The notes under the pieces: model-generated | The model's input: only the letters and a program-made list of their open reading frames with translations | What the model was told of the DNA's origin: nothing | Database searches by the model: none | Source: Candidatus Nanopelagicales bacterium | GTDB lineage: Bacteria; Actinomycetota; Actinomycetes; S36-B12; UBA5976 | Length of the DNA stretch: 6,215 nucleotides | Assembly (NCBI GenBank): GCA_023257525.1 | Contig: JALRCB010000058.1 | Span: 1-6,215 of the forward strand | Direction: 5' to 3' | Made by a program: the position numbers and the translations under genes | Shown: positions 1 through 6,159 of the stretch, piece after piece | Position numbering within the stretch: position 1 is the first letter of the stretch | How the letters are laid out: each line of letters begins with the position of its first letter

Positions 1-586
1 GCAGTGGGTGCAAAAACTCGATTACTTTGTCAGCAGGTACAACATGTAAGCCATCAGGTTTTGCAAAGTTAGTTGCCAACTTTGCGACGAACATAGTTGA
101 AGCTACGCCTACTGAACAAGTTATTCCCTGCTCGTCACTTACCCGCGCTCTAATCACTTCGCCAATCTGACTTGGAGTTCCCATAAGTTTTTGAGCGCCT
201 GAGATATCTAGGAAAGCTTCGTCGACTGAAAGCGGTTGAACTAAAGGTGTGATTGATTCAAAAATCGCCATCACATTTTCAGAAACTTCAGAGTATTTTT
301 CATGATCTGGCTCTACGACAATTGCATGGGGTGCTAGGCGTAGCGCCCGTGACATTGGCATCGCGGAATGAACTCCTAGTTTTCGGGCCTCATATGTTGC
401 CGACAACACAACGCCTCGGTTGCCGTCGTATCCGACAATGACTTGCTTACCAGCCAGGCTTGGATTCTCCCGAACTTCAACCAGTGCGAAGAAGGCATCC
501 ATATCGATGTGCAGAATATTGCAGCCGGCGTCATCCCCTTGGGGATTGCGCGCCGAGTTTCCTCGGTTCAATTGCGAACGGCTCAT
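1..586 (-). CDS. dinB: DNA polymerase IV (DinB, Y family), 3' end cut off by window
   Basis: Low-fidelity Y-family polymerase for translesion synthesis. The first 195 residues are visible and open; the little-finger/clamp-binding C-terminus lies outside the window. Seen in the translation: palm motif ILHIDMDAFFALVE with metal-binding D28 and aromatic steric gate F33; triphosphate-contacting Y65 and R68 in SATYEARKLGVHSAMPM; catalytic SVDEAFLDISG with D122 and E123; and SVGVAS with K169 before the KPDGL motif. M165 stands where most DinB proteins have lysine. All catalytic acids are present, so this is not an ImuB-type inactive homologue. The ATG at 586-584 overlaps the dnaE2 stop as ATGA, suggesting translational coupling; no strong Shine-Dalgarno is visible. 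A stretch of about 22 residues precedes the first palm strand. It is the last visible gene of the LexA-box operon. Family assignment is secure; which DinB paralogue it is remains open. Confidence 0.93.
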   Translation of the reverse strand, partial: MSRSQLNRGNSARNPQGDDAGCNILHIDMDAFFALVEVRENPSLAGKQVIVGYDGNRGVVLSATYEARKLGVHSAMPMSRALRLAPHAIVVEPDHEKYSEVSENVMAIFESITPLVQPLSVDEAFLDISGAQKLMGTPSQIGEVIRARVSDEQGITCSVGVASTMFVAKLATNFAKPDGLHVVPADKVIEFLHPL

Positions 587-3500
587 GGTGCCATCTTTGC
601 GGCTGATCGCATAGATCTTGCGATATCCGACCCTGCGGGTCGAACGTCTGCGTATGGCGATGATCTAAATCCACTTGCATGCTCCCAAATTTGAGTTGGG
701 GCAACTGGATCTAGTTGGTCTGCTGGAACATCTCTAATTAATTCCTGAACTGCTTTAACTCCCCCAAGTTTCCAATGTTGGTAAACCTCAGATAACTCCC
801 AGCACCCATTGCCAAGTATCGAAACTCCACGCGGCCCGGTTCGACGAACTGTGCCGCTGACTAAAAGCAACCAAGAATGAAAAAGTGTGGCGGCATATTG
901 ATCTTGAGCTTCTTCAAAAAATGCAGCATCAATAGGGCCAGTGGAATCTTCTAATGTAATGAATGCAACTCGTCTTCCGGAACGAATCGGTGGAGTTTGG
1001 GTGGCGACTTTAACTCCAGCGATCAACACACTGGATTGTGATCGTACTGTCAACAAGTGATCAGCTGGAACTGCGTTTAACTCAGTTAGCATCTGGTGAT
1101 AAAAACTCATGACATGAGCACTCACATCAATACCTAAAACTTCGATCTCGTACTTAACCCGATCTGCAAGCGAAAGTGCTGGCAGTCCAGTTGGTTCAGG
1201 GATCCAGACCGTCTCTTGCATACCTAATGAAATTTGGTTGCCTATCCGAGATCTTGTGGTTCGCTTTAACTTAAGTTCAGCACTCAATTCAGCTGCATGA
1301 AATAGCAAGTCACGCCTCGAAACTAACGGATCATGAAGTGCATCAAATCCACCAGCCAGAATTATGCGCTCCACAATTGGCCGAGATGCTTTGCTGCGAA
1401 TCACAAAGTCAGCCAACGACGAATATGGTTGGGCAGAAATAATGTCAGCAACTTCTTGCTCACTAATTCCTTTAACTTCAGACAGTGGAATTCGAATTCC
1501 TTGGCTACCTGAATTAGTTACTTCAACTAGATAGGTGTCCTTTGAAGCATTGACATCAAGCCCAAGGATTTCAACACCAAAGCTTCGGGCATCATCAGCA
1601 ATGAGTCGCTTGGGATACATGCCTGGGTCATGTGTTAGCACGCCAGCCAAGAAAGCTGCGGGATGATGCGTCTTAAACCAAGCTGATTGATATGTAGGAA
1701 GCGCAAAAGCAGCGGCATGCGCTTTGCAAAATCCAAAGGAAGCAAACGCCCGCAACACATCCCAAACTTGTTCAATTACTGAGAGTTCATAGTTTCGACT
1801 TTGCAGAGCCTTATAAAACCATTCCCGGATTTCATCGAGTTGTTCGTAATCCCCCATGCGACGGCGGATTAAATCAGCAGCTTCAAGTGAGCAACCTGTC
1901 ATGACTGAAACAATTCGCATTACTTGTTCGTGAAAAACTACAACGCCACTGGTTTCAGTCAGAATCTCTTTCAAATCTGGGTGAATATAGTCAGTCAGAC
2001 CCCAACCTTGTCGAGCTCGCAGAAATGGCGTGATCATGTCGCTTTTAACTGGCCCTGGCCGAAACAGTGAGATGTCAGTTATTAAGTCACCAAATGAAAC
2101 TGGAGCAAACTTTCCAATTAACTCTCGTTGTCCAGGTGATTCAATTTGAAAGCACCCTAAAGTCTTGGTGCTTTGGATTAACTCAAATGTTTTTGGATCA
2201 TCGCGCGGGACTGATTCCAGGTTGATTTTTCCAGTTGAGTCGGTGCCATAAGCGTCAGGTCCTTGAATTTGGTAAACCTGATCAATGGCATAAGCCAGAG
2301 CTGACTGCATACGAACTCCAAGGACATCGAGTTTGAGTAACCCCATGTGTTCAACATCGTCCTTATCAAATTGCGACATTGGAAACTCTTGAGCGCTGGG
2401 TTGAACTGGGGTGCGTTGCAGTAATGACAGATCTGAAAGAACAATTCCGCATGGATGAAGCGCAGTGTGTCTAGGTAGTCCGTCTAGTCCTTCGACTAAA
2501 TCCAAGAACTGATCTAGATCGCCTCGAGCCGCTCGCACCCCAATTCCACTTCGTCGAAGTTCTGGCAATTCCGCTAAAGCACTTCGGATGTGACGAGCTC
2601 TGATGTGTGGGAAAGATTTAGCAAACGTATTTATCTCTCCTGGCGGCATGCCCATGGCTGCGCCAACGTCGCGAATCGCATGCCGGACTCGGTAAGTTTC
2701 GCGCATCGAAACACAAGTAGTTCGTTGATCTCCGAATCGATCAAAGATCGCTTGATAAATTTCGATTCTTCGATCTGATTCCACGTCAATGTCAATGTCA
2801 GGCAAACCTGGGCGAAGTGTGGAAACAAAACGTTCCATTAATAGATTGTGTTTTATCGGATCTACCCCAGAGATTCCTAATAAATGGTTGATGAAACTTC
2901 CAGCCCCTGAACCTCGAGCTGCGACTCGAACTTTCATAGCTCGAATCATGTCCACAACTTGAGCAACTGTTAGCACGTATCCAGCCAAGCCCATTTGCTT
3001 AATTACCGATAACTCAGAATCCAAGCGCTCTCGAGTAGCGCGAAGATCATCGTTGCGAGTAACGGCATTGTCAGTTAGATAGTTGGAAAAACTAACTTCA
3101 CATCGTTCTTGCAAAATGCTGTCTGCGCTACGAGTTTCACCTGGCAATAACTTTGATAACTCAGGAACATAAACCTGATTCATTCCCAGATCTGCTTGCG
3201 GATCGATTACGCATTCTTGACCAAGTGTCAGAGTTTGCCGAAGCAGCGCTTGCCCAATGTCCCGAGGATCACCAACCAAGCTGGAAACTCGCTGCGCAAT
3301 AGCGTTCATGTGTTGGCTTGAAGCCAAGAATGCTTGGCTGGTTGTGGGTTGATTTGATAGCGCAACCTGTCGACGGGAAGCATCGAGTACATCTGCGATT
3401 CGAGAATCTTTAGGATCGCGATACCTAACCAGATTTGTTAGAACCGCTTGAGTTCTATGCACAATCGCCCACTGCAACATTCGAGCTGCGAAAGTGTCTG

Positions 3501-4074
3501 AAAGATTTGAACCATCTGGATTTTGATGATGGGTAGCAATTTCTAGGTAAGTTCGTACGCCATGATCTTGCCAAGTTCGCAAATGATCTAAGGCTCGATC
3601 TGGTCTGCGATTAAGAATGTTGTAGCCAACGTCAGACCGTGGTCCTAGTAATGCAATCAATCCATGTTCGCCAGCCAGCTGTAACAATTCTTGCCGATCA
3701 ATTTCCGGATCTTCTCGAGAGTCTCTATGGGCTGCCGTAATAACAGCACACAAACCAGCCCAACTGAGTTTGTCGTGTGCCAACAGAGTTACTCGTGGTC
3801 GCTCTGGTTTAACCCACTTTCCACCATGTGCTGGAGTTGGCAAGTATGGCTGTGGCGTTTCTAGTGCGATATCAACGCCAAGGATTGGTGAGACATTTGC
3901 ACTGGCACAGGCATGGATAAAACTGACTGCGCCGGCTACGGTTTCTCGATCTGTTAAAGCAATTGCAGATTGACCAAATTCAGCTGCGCGAACCACTAAG
4001 TCTTGTGGCGTGCTTGTGCCATAACGCATCGATAGCGCTGATGCCACATGCAGATGAATAAAGTCTTGAACCAT
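583..4074 (-). CDS. dnaE2: DnaE2-type error-prone DNA polymerase III alpha subunit
   Basis: C-family DNA polymerase of 1163 aa. Order of parts: PHP domain (about 1-280) with HLH at H7/H9; palm with ARGSGAGS (R387-S389) and the acidic cluster D426/D428/D430 in GLPDIDID, plus third catalytic D583 in LLKLDVLG; fingers with FHEQVMRI (H715) and FGFCKAHAAAFALPTYQ (K784, H786); helix-hairpin-helix around 860-905; candidate clamp-binding QISLGM (947-952); OB fold about 1010-1090; and a C-terminal tail with HASGFRSSPYADVRPAG. The ALTDR motif (41-43), the FCKAHAAAF signature and the tail resemble the actinobacterial DnaE2 group (as in Streptomyces) rather than replicative DnaE1, which carries TDHGNMFG. 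Likely role: damage-induced, mutagenic gap filling with DinB. The start MVQDFIHLHV fits the family; the Shine-Dalgarno is weak and the gene starts 15 bp after the HEPN stop, so coupling is plausible. Polymerase identity is certain; the DnaE2 label is strong but rests on motifs alone. Confidence 0.92.
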   Translation of the reverse strand: MVQDFIHLHVASALSMRYGTSTPQDLVVRAAEFGQSAIALTDRETVAGAVSFIHACASANVSPILGVDIALETPQPYLPTPAHGGKWVKPERPRVTLLAHDKLSWAGLCAVITAAHRDSREDPEIDRQELLQLAGEHGLIALLGPRSDVGYNILNRRPDRALDHLRTWQDHGVRTYLEIATHHQNPDGSNLSDTFAARMLQWAIVHRTQAVLTNLVRYRDPKDSRIADVLDASRRQVALSNQPTTSQAFLASSQHMNAIAQRVSSLVGDPRDIGQALLRQTLTLGQECVIDPQADLGMNQVYVPELSKLLPGETRSADSILQERCEVSFSNYLTDNAVTRNDDLRATRERLDSELSVIKQMGLAGYVLTVAQVVDMIRAMKVRVAARGSGAGSFINHLLGISGVDPIKHNLLMERFVSTLRPGLPDIDIDVESDRRIEIYQAIFDRFGDQRTTCVSMRETYRVRHAIRDVGAAMGMPPGEINTFAKSFPHIRARHIRSALAELPELRRSGIGVRAARGDLDQFLDLVEGLDGLPRHTALHPCGIVLSDLSLLQRTPVQPSAQEFPMSQFDKDDVEHMGLLKLDVLGVRMQSALAYAIDQVYQIQGPDAYGTDSTGKINLESVPRDDPKTFELIQSTKTLGCFQIESPGQRELIGKFAPVSFGDLITDISLFRPGPVKSDMITPFLRARQGWGLTDYIHPDLKEILTETSGVVVFHEQVMRIVSVMTGCSLEAADLIRRRMGDYEQLDEIREWFYKALQSRNYELSVIEQVWDVLRAFASFGFCKAHAAAFALPTYQSAWFKTHHPAAFLAGVLTHDPGMYPKRLIADDARSFGVEILGLDVNASKDTYLVEVTNSGSQGIRIPLSEVKGISEQEVADIISAQPYSSLADFVIRSKASRPIVERIILAGGFDALHDPLVSRRDLLFHAAELSAELKLKRTTRSRIGNQISLGMQETVWIPEPTGLPALSLADRVKYEIEVLGIDVSAHVMSFYHQMLTELNAVPADHLLTVRSQSSVLIAGVKVATQTPPIRSGRRVAFITLEDSTGPIDAAFFEEAQDQYAATLFHSWLLLVSGTVRRTGPRGVSILGNGCWELSEVYQHWKLGGVKAVQELIRDVPADQLDPVAPTQIWEHASGFRSSPYADVRPAGSDIARSMRSAAKMAP

Positions 4075-4089
4075 AACTTGCTTTGCAAC

Positions 4090-4596
4090 CTACTTAGCGG
4101 TCGCTGCAGTACGGCGTTTTAGTGGAATTACATTGTTTGGAATCACGGCTTGTGCAGCGACATTAGTTGGCAAAGTAAGTTGTCTTGAGACGCCAAGCTT
4201 TTCAGAAACTAAATCAATAAACTCATGTGCGTCTCGAACTAAGTCATCGGCTTCCCGTGGTGTGACTGCGCCGCCAAGACCGACTTCAGCCGCAGCGCGT
4301 TTGCCTGCACCGGCTGCGAAGTACTGCGCCCATTCAGTGAACTCGGGAGCGACTTTAATTACCAAAGTCCAAACGCTTGTCGGCCTGCCCCTATTGGGCT
4401 TGCGCGAATGACTATTTGGTCTGGCATAGGCAGCTAATAAAGCTGCAGCAGCACGCAAGGCAGCAAGATGCGCCGCAACGTATTTCTCGCCTGCGCGTGA
4501 TGATGTGATTGCCGCATCCAAGCTGCGCAATGCGCCACCAAGCAAATCAATGCTGGCTACCGTCACTTGCACTTCATCCGTTGTTTGTGCACTCAT
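4090..4596 (-). CDS. SAV_6107-type HEPN-domain protein, accessory role unknown
   Basis: Small alpha-helical protein of 168 aa. Helical blocks appear at about 14-30, 36-60 (GEKYVAAHLAALRAAAALLAAYARP), 74-106 (VWTLVIKVAPEFTEWAQYFAAGAGKRAAAE) and 114-135 (READDLVRDAHEFIDLVSEKLG). A basic linker at 61-72 and a basic C-terminal tail (157-168) flank the last blocks. The pattern YxxAHLAALRAAAALLA, then WAxxFAAGAxKRAAAE, then READDLxRDA is that of the actinobacterial SAV_6107 HEPN family, commonly found beside dnaE2/dinB. I see no clear Rx4-6H ribonuclease motif, so RNase activity should not be assumed; the basic segments would suit nucleic-acid or protein contact (inference). The start is well supported: GGAGG lies 5 nt before ATG. 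It follows the DUF6504-like gene by 43 bp and precedes dnaE2 by 15 bp. Biochemical function is not known to me. Confidence 0.85.
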   Translation of the reverse strand: MSAQTTDEVQVTVASIDLLGGALRSLDAAITSSRAGEKYVAAHLAALRAAAALLAAYARPNSHSRKPNRGRPTSVWTLVIKVAPEFTEWAQYFAAGAGKRAAAEVGLGGAVTPREADDLVRDAHEFIDLVSEKLGVSRQLTLPTNVAAQAVIPNNVIPLKRRTAATAK

Positions 4597-4611
4597 GTTT
4601 CCTCCAATAAC

Positions 4612-4637
4612 TCTGTTAGTTAAATCTGTTAGTTAAA
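4612..4637. repeat. Perfect tandem duplication of 13 bp in the HEPN leader
   Basis: Two adjacent identical copies of TCTGTTAGTTAAA occupy 4612-4624 and 4625-4637 (plus strand; TTTAACTAACAGA on the minus strand). They fill most of the 43-bp gap between the DUF6504-like stop (4642-4640) and the HEPN Shine-Dalgarno (4605-4601). The repeat lies outside coding sequence. It may be a recent replication-slippage duplication or a spacer or binding element; nothing in the sequence decides between these. Confidence 0.9.
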
Positions 4638-4639
4638 AA

Positions 4640-4948
4640 TCAATCCATTACGCGACGAATGAACCATCGCTGATCACTAGTTGCTATGTCATACACGCCG
4701 GAGTTAGGCGTGTCAGAGTCACAGGCGCCGGAATTTTTTTGAGTCACCTGATCGGCTGCCTCAATGCGCCAGACTTGCCACTCTCGGGCTTGGCGGGTGC
4801 GCCACCAAGGAGCGGCTTCAAGCCAGCTGAACAAAATTGCCAGCACGACATACCTGCGGCCACGCCAACTAAACCAATTCGGCGCACCATTGGCATCGGT
4901 GTTCACGTGAGCCAGGGATTTAGAGCTGGCGCCATAGTTGCGAGACAT
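4640..4948 (-). CDS. DUF6504-like small protein, first gene of the SOS operon
   Basis: A 102-aa protein of unknown function. It begins MSRNYGASS and contains WFSWRGRRYVVLAILFSWLEAAPWWR (25-50), then REWQVWRIEAA (55-65), a polar variable segment (66-83), GVYDI (84-88) and a closing RWFIRRVMD. The aromatic- and Arg-rich pattern (WRGR.YVV....W.EA..WW, then WRVEAA, GVY, RWF..R) matches my memory of actinobacterial DUF6504 proteins, which sit near dinB and dnaE2. The reading frame extends upstream to an ATG at 4999. I chose the internal ATG at 4948-4946 because it has AAAGG 6 nt upstream, because family members begin M-S-R, and because the longer version would be encoded across the promoter and LexA box. 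No signal peptide or membrane helix is apparent. Its position directly behind the LexA box suggests a role in translesion synthesis or damage response, which is inference. Confidence 0.78.
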   Translation of the reverse strand: MSRNYGASSKSLAHVNTDANGAPNWFSWRGRRYVVLAILFSWLEAAPWWRTRQAREWQVWRIEAADQVTQKNSGACDSDTPNSGVYDIATSDQRWFIRRVMD

Positions 4949-4954
4949 AACAAG

Positions 4955-4960
4955 CCTTTC
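4955..4960 (-). promoter_or_regulatory. Ribosome binding site that decides the DUF6504-like start
   Basis: The minus strand reads GAAAGG, then six bases (CTTGTT), then ATG at 4948. This supports the 102-aa start over the in-frame ATG at 4999, which would lie inside the candidate promoter. The site overlaps the last two bases of the LexA box. Confidence 0.65.
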
Positions 4961-4974
4961 GAACATTTGTTCGA
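4959..4974. promoter_or_regulatory. LexA box (SOS box), perfect palindrome
   Basis: The sequence TCGAACATTTGTTCGA is a perfect TCGAAC-N4-GTTCGA, the consensus LexA operator of actinobacteria such as Mycobacterium. The symmetry extends one more base on each side (T...A, 4958-4975). It lies 11 to 26 bases upstream of the DUF6504-like ATG and one base downstream of the TATGCT candidate -10. LexA bound here would block transcription initiation of the DUF6504/HEPN/dnaE2/dinB operon until RecA-stimulated LexA cleavage. What is seen is the exact operator; repression is inferred from established LexA knowledge and the polymerase content of the operon. Confidence 0.92.
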
Positions 4975-4976
4975 AC

Positions 4977-4999
4977 AGCATAAGGCTAGCGACAGACAA
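4977..4999 (-). promoter_or_regulatory. Candidate damage-inducible promoter resembling the RecA-independent (PafBC/ClpR) type
   Basis: The minus strand reads TTGTCT (4999-4994), GTC (4993-4991), eight bases (4990-4983), then TATGCT (4982-4977). The mycobacterial RecA-independent promoter motif, as I remember it, is TTGTCRGTG-N8-TANNNT. The match is complete in spacing and in the TTGTC, GT and TAnnnT parts, with two mismatches (T for R, C for the final G). The 11-base gap between the two hexamers is too short for an ordinary sigma-A promoter but normal for this PafBC-dependent class. A start site about 7 bases past TATGCT would fall inside the LexA box, giving a leader of roughly 20 bases. Confidence 0.55.
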
Positions 5000-5012
5000 G
5001 TTTCCAGTCTTT

Positions 5013-5037
5013 GAAGAAATCCCTATAAGTAAGGGAT
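5013..5037 (-). terminator. Weak intrinsic-terminator-like hairpin after the deacetylase gene
   Basis: On the minus strand ATCCCT (5037-5032) pairs with AGGGAT (5024-5019) across a 7-base loop, followed by TTCTTC. The stem is only 6 bp and the U tract is interrupted, so termination would be partial at best. It sits 22 bases past the deacetylase stop and upstream of the candidate operon promoter, the right place for a terminator. Confidence 0.35.
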
Positions 5038-5048
5038 ATATCGCATCG

Positions 5049-5064
5049 CTCTAAGAATTTAGAG
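5049..5064. repeat. Short inverted repeat over the deacetylase stop codon
   Basis: CTCTAA (5049-5054) and TTAGAG (5059-5064) form a perfect 6-bp inverted repeat with a 4-base loop. It includes the TAA stop of the deacetylase gene at 5061-5059. It is AT-rich with no U tract after it. It may act as a 3'-end stem or be chance. Confidence 0.4.
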
Positions 5065-6159
5065 ATTAAAGGCGCTGACTACTTGGCCGATTCGAGCAGA
5101 CTGTTCCGGCTGGCATTCTTGACCAGGCAAAGCATCCCAGGTCGGAGTAATTGAGTCTTCGATCCCCGTCTTTACGCCAGAGAGTGTCTCGAGTACAGCT
5201 AAGCCACAGTACGGAACGTAAAACGGTGAATAGCCACCTTCGTGAGTCATGATGATTTTTCCATCACATACTTCATCTGCGATCGCCATTAACTCTTGCG
5301 TCATAGCTCGGTAACCGGTTGGAGTTACTTGCATGCGGCCTAATGGATCAGCGGCGCTAGCGTCAAAGCCGGAAGGAACGACAATTAACTCTGGCTTAAA
5401 TTTGCGTAACGCTGGTACCACAACTCGCTGAATTGCCTCGAGATAAGCTCCGTTTCCAGAACCTGGTTGAAGTGGCACGTTGATTGCAAAGCCATCACCG
5501 TCGCCTTCACCACTATCTGCGATGTTTCCACTGTTGGCTGGGAACAAACCATCTTGGTGCAATGAGATAGTTAGCACGTTTGGATCGCTGTAGAAAATTT
5601 CTTGAGTGCCATTGCCGTGATGAACATCCCAGTCAACTGTTGCAACGCGCTTGACACCAAGTTCGGCTTGCGCAAACTTAATTGCAATTGCGGCATTGGC
5701 GAAAATACAAAATCCCATTCCCGTAGTTGGTCGGGAGTGATGACCTGGCGGACGGATAAGAGCGTAAGCATTACGAACCGTGCCGTTTACTACTGCGCGA
5801 GTTGCTTCGATCGCGCCACCTGCAGCAAGTAACGCAATTTCAAAAGACCCATGTCCAAATGGTGAGGTGCCATCGCCACAGTCTCCGCCTTTAGGCTGAG
5901 CGCTTTCGGCTTTAATGCGTTCGAAATAATCCTTGGTGTGAACTCGCAATACTTGTTCTTCGGTCGCTGGAATGGCTGAAATCCGATTGAGACTCTTGGT
6001 TAGACCAGAAACTTCAAGTAAGGATGCCAAGCGAACCTTTGTTTCAGCACTCTCGAAGTGTTGGTAAGGCTGAACATCAAGACCCGGAGTTAGTAACCCA
6101 GCCGCAGTACCCGTATCGTGCCAGCCGTAAAGCTCTTCCCATACATAACCAGTTGTCAT
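5059..6159 (-). CDS. Class II histone-deacetylase-like zinc amidohydrolase
   Basis: A 366-aa member of the arginase/deacetylase fold family that includes histone deacetylases, acetylpolyamine amidohydrolases and bacterial HDAC-like amidohydrolases; it hydrolyses an N-acyl amide using Zn2+. Active-site parts are intact: tandem histidines H140/H141 in RPPGHH; D176 and zinc ligands D178 and H180 in DWDVHHGNGTQ; third zinc ligand D266 in PSGFDASAADPLG; and catalytic tyrosine Y310 in HEGGYSPFYVPYCG. The N-terminus (GYVWEELYGWHDTGTAAG) and full length are typical of bacterial class II HDAC-like proteins. No signal peptide is seen, so it is probably cytoplasmic. The ATG at 6159 has AAGGAG 5 nt upstream. 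The substrate (acetyl-lysine protein, acetylpolyamine or another small amide) cannot be told from sequence. It is upstream of and co-directional with the repair operon but separated by 110 bp carrying that operon's own promoter, so no functional link is implied. Confidence 0.92.
   Translation of the reverse strand: MTTGYVWEELYGWHDTGTAAGLLTPGLDVQPYQHFESAETKVRLASLLEVSGLTKSLNRISAIPATEEQVLRVHTKDYFERIKAESAQPKGGDCGDGTSPFGHGSFEIALLAAGGAIEATRAVVNGTVRNAYALIRPPGHHSRPTTGMGFCIFANAAIAIKFAQAELGVKRVATVDWDVHHGNGTQEIFYSDPNVLTISLHQDGLFPANSGNIADSGEGDGDGFAINVPLQPGSGNGAYLEAIQRVVVPALRKFKPELIVVPSGFDASAADPLGRMQVTPTGYRAMTQELMAIADEVCDGKIIMTHEGGYSPFYVPYCGLAVLETLSGVKTGIEDSITPTWDALPGQECQPEQSARIGQVVSAFNL

Noticed and set aside
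1..586. ImuB (inactive Y-family mutasome subunit) as the identity of the last gene
   Set aside because: D28, D122 and E123 and the nucleotide-contact residues Y65, R68 and K169 are all present, which fits an active DinB.
253..694. Overlapping plus-strand open frames opposite dinB and the dnaE2 end
   Set aside because: They run antisense to clearly conserved polymerase sequence, show no recognisable domains and have no ribosome binding sites.
839..849. Inverted repeat GTTCG-A-CGAAC inside dnaE2
   Set aside because: The half-sites are in the opposite order to a LexA box with a one-base spacer, and it is in conserved coding sequence, so it is best read as chance.
4949..4999. Upstream extension of the DUF6504-like reading frame to an ATG at 4999
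   Set aside because: The added 17 residues would be encoded across the candidate promoter and LexA box. The internal ATG has a better ribosome binding site and the M-S-R start expected for the family.
4133..5014. Plus-strand open frames opposite the HEPN and DUF6504-like genes
   Set aside because: They are antisense shadows of the minus-strand genes, with composition set by the Ala- and Arg-rich real frames and no family resemblance.
6032..6045. LexA-like sequence CGAACCTTTGTTTC inside the deacetylase gene
   Set aside because: It matches only a looser Bacillus-type consensus and misses the actinobacterial GTTCGA half. It lies more than 100 bp inside a coding region with no promoter near it.
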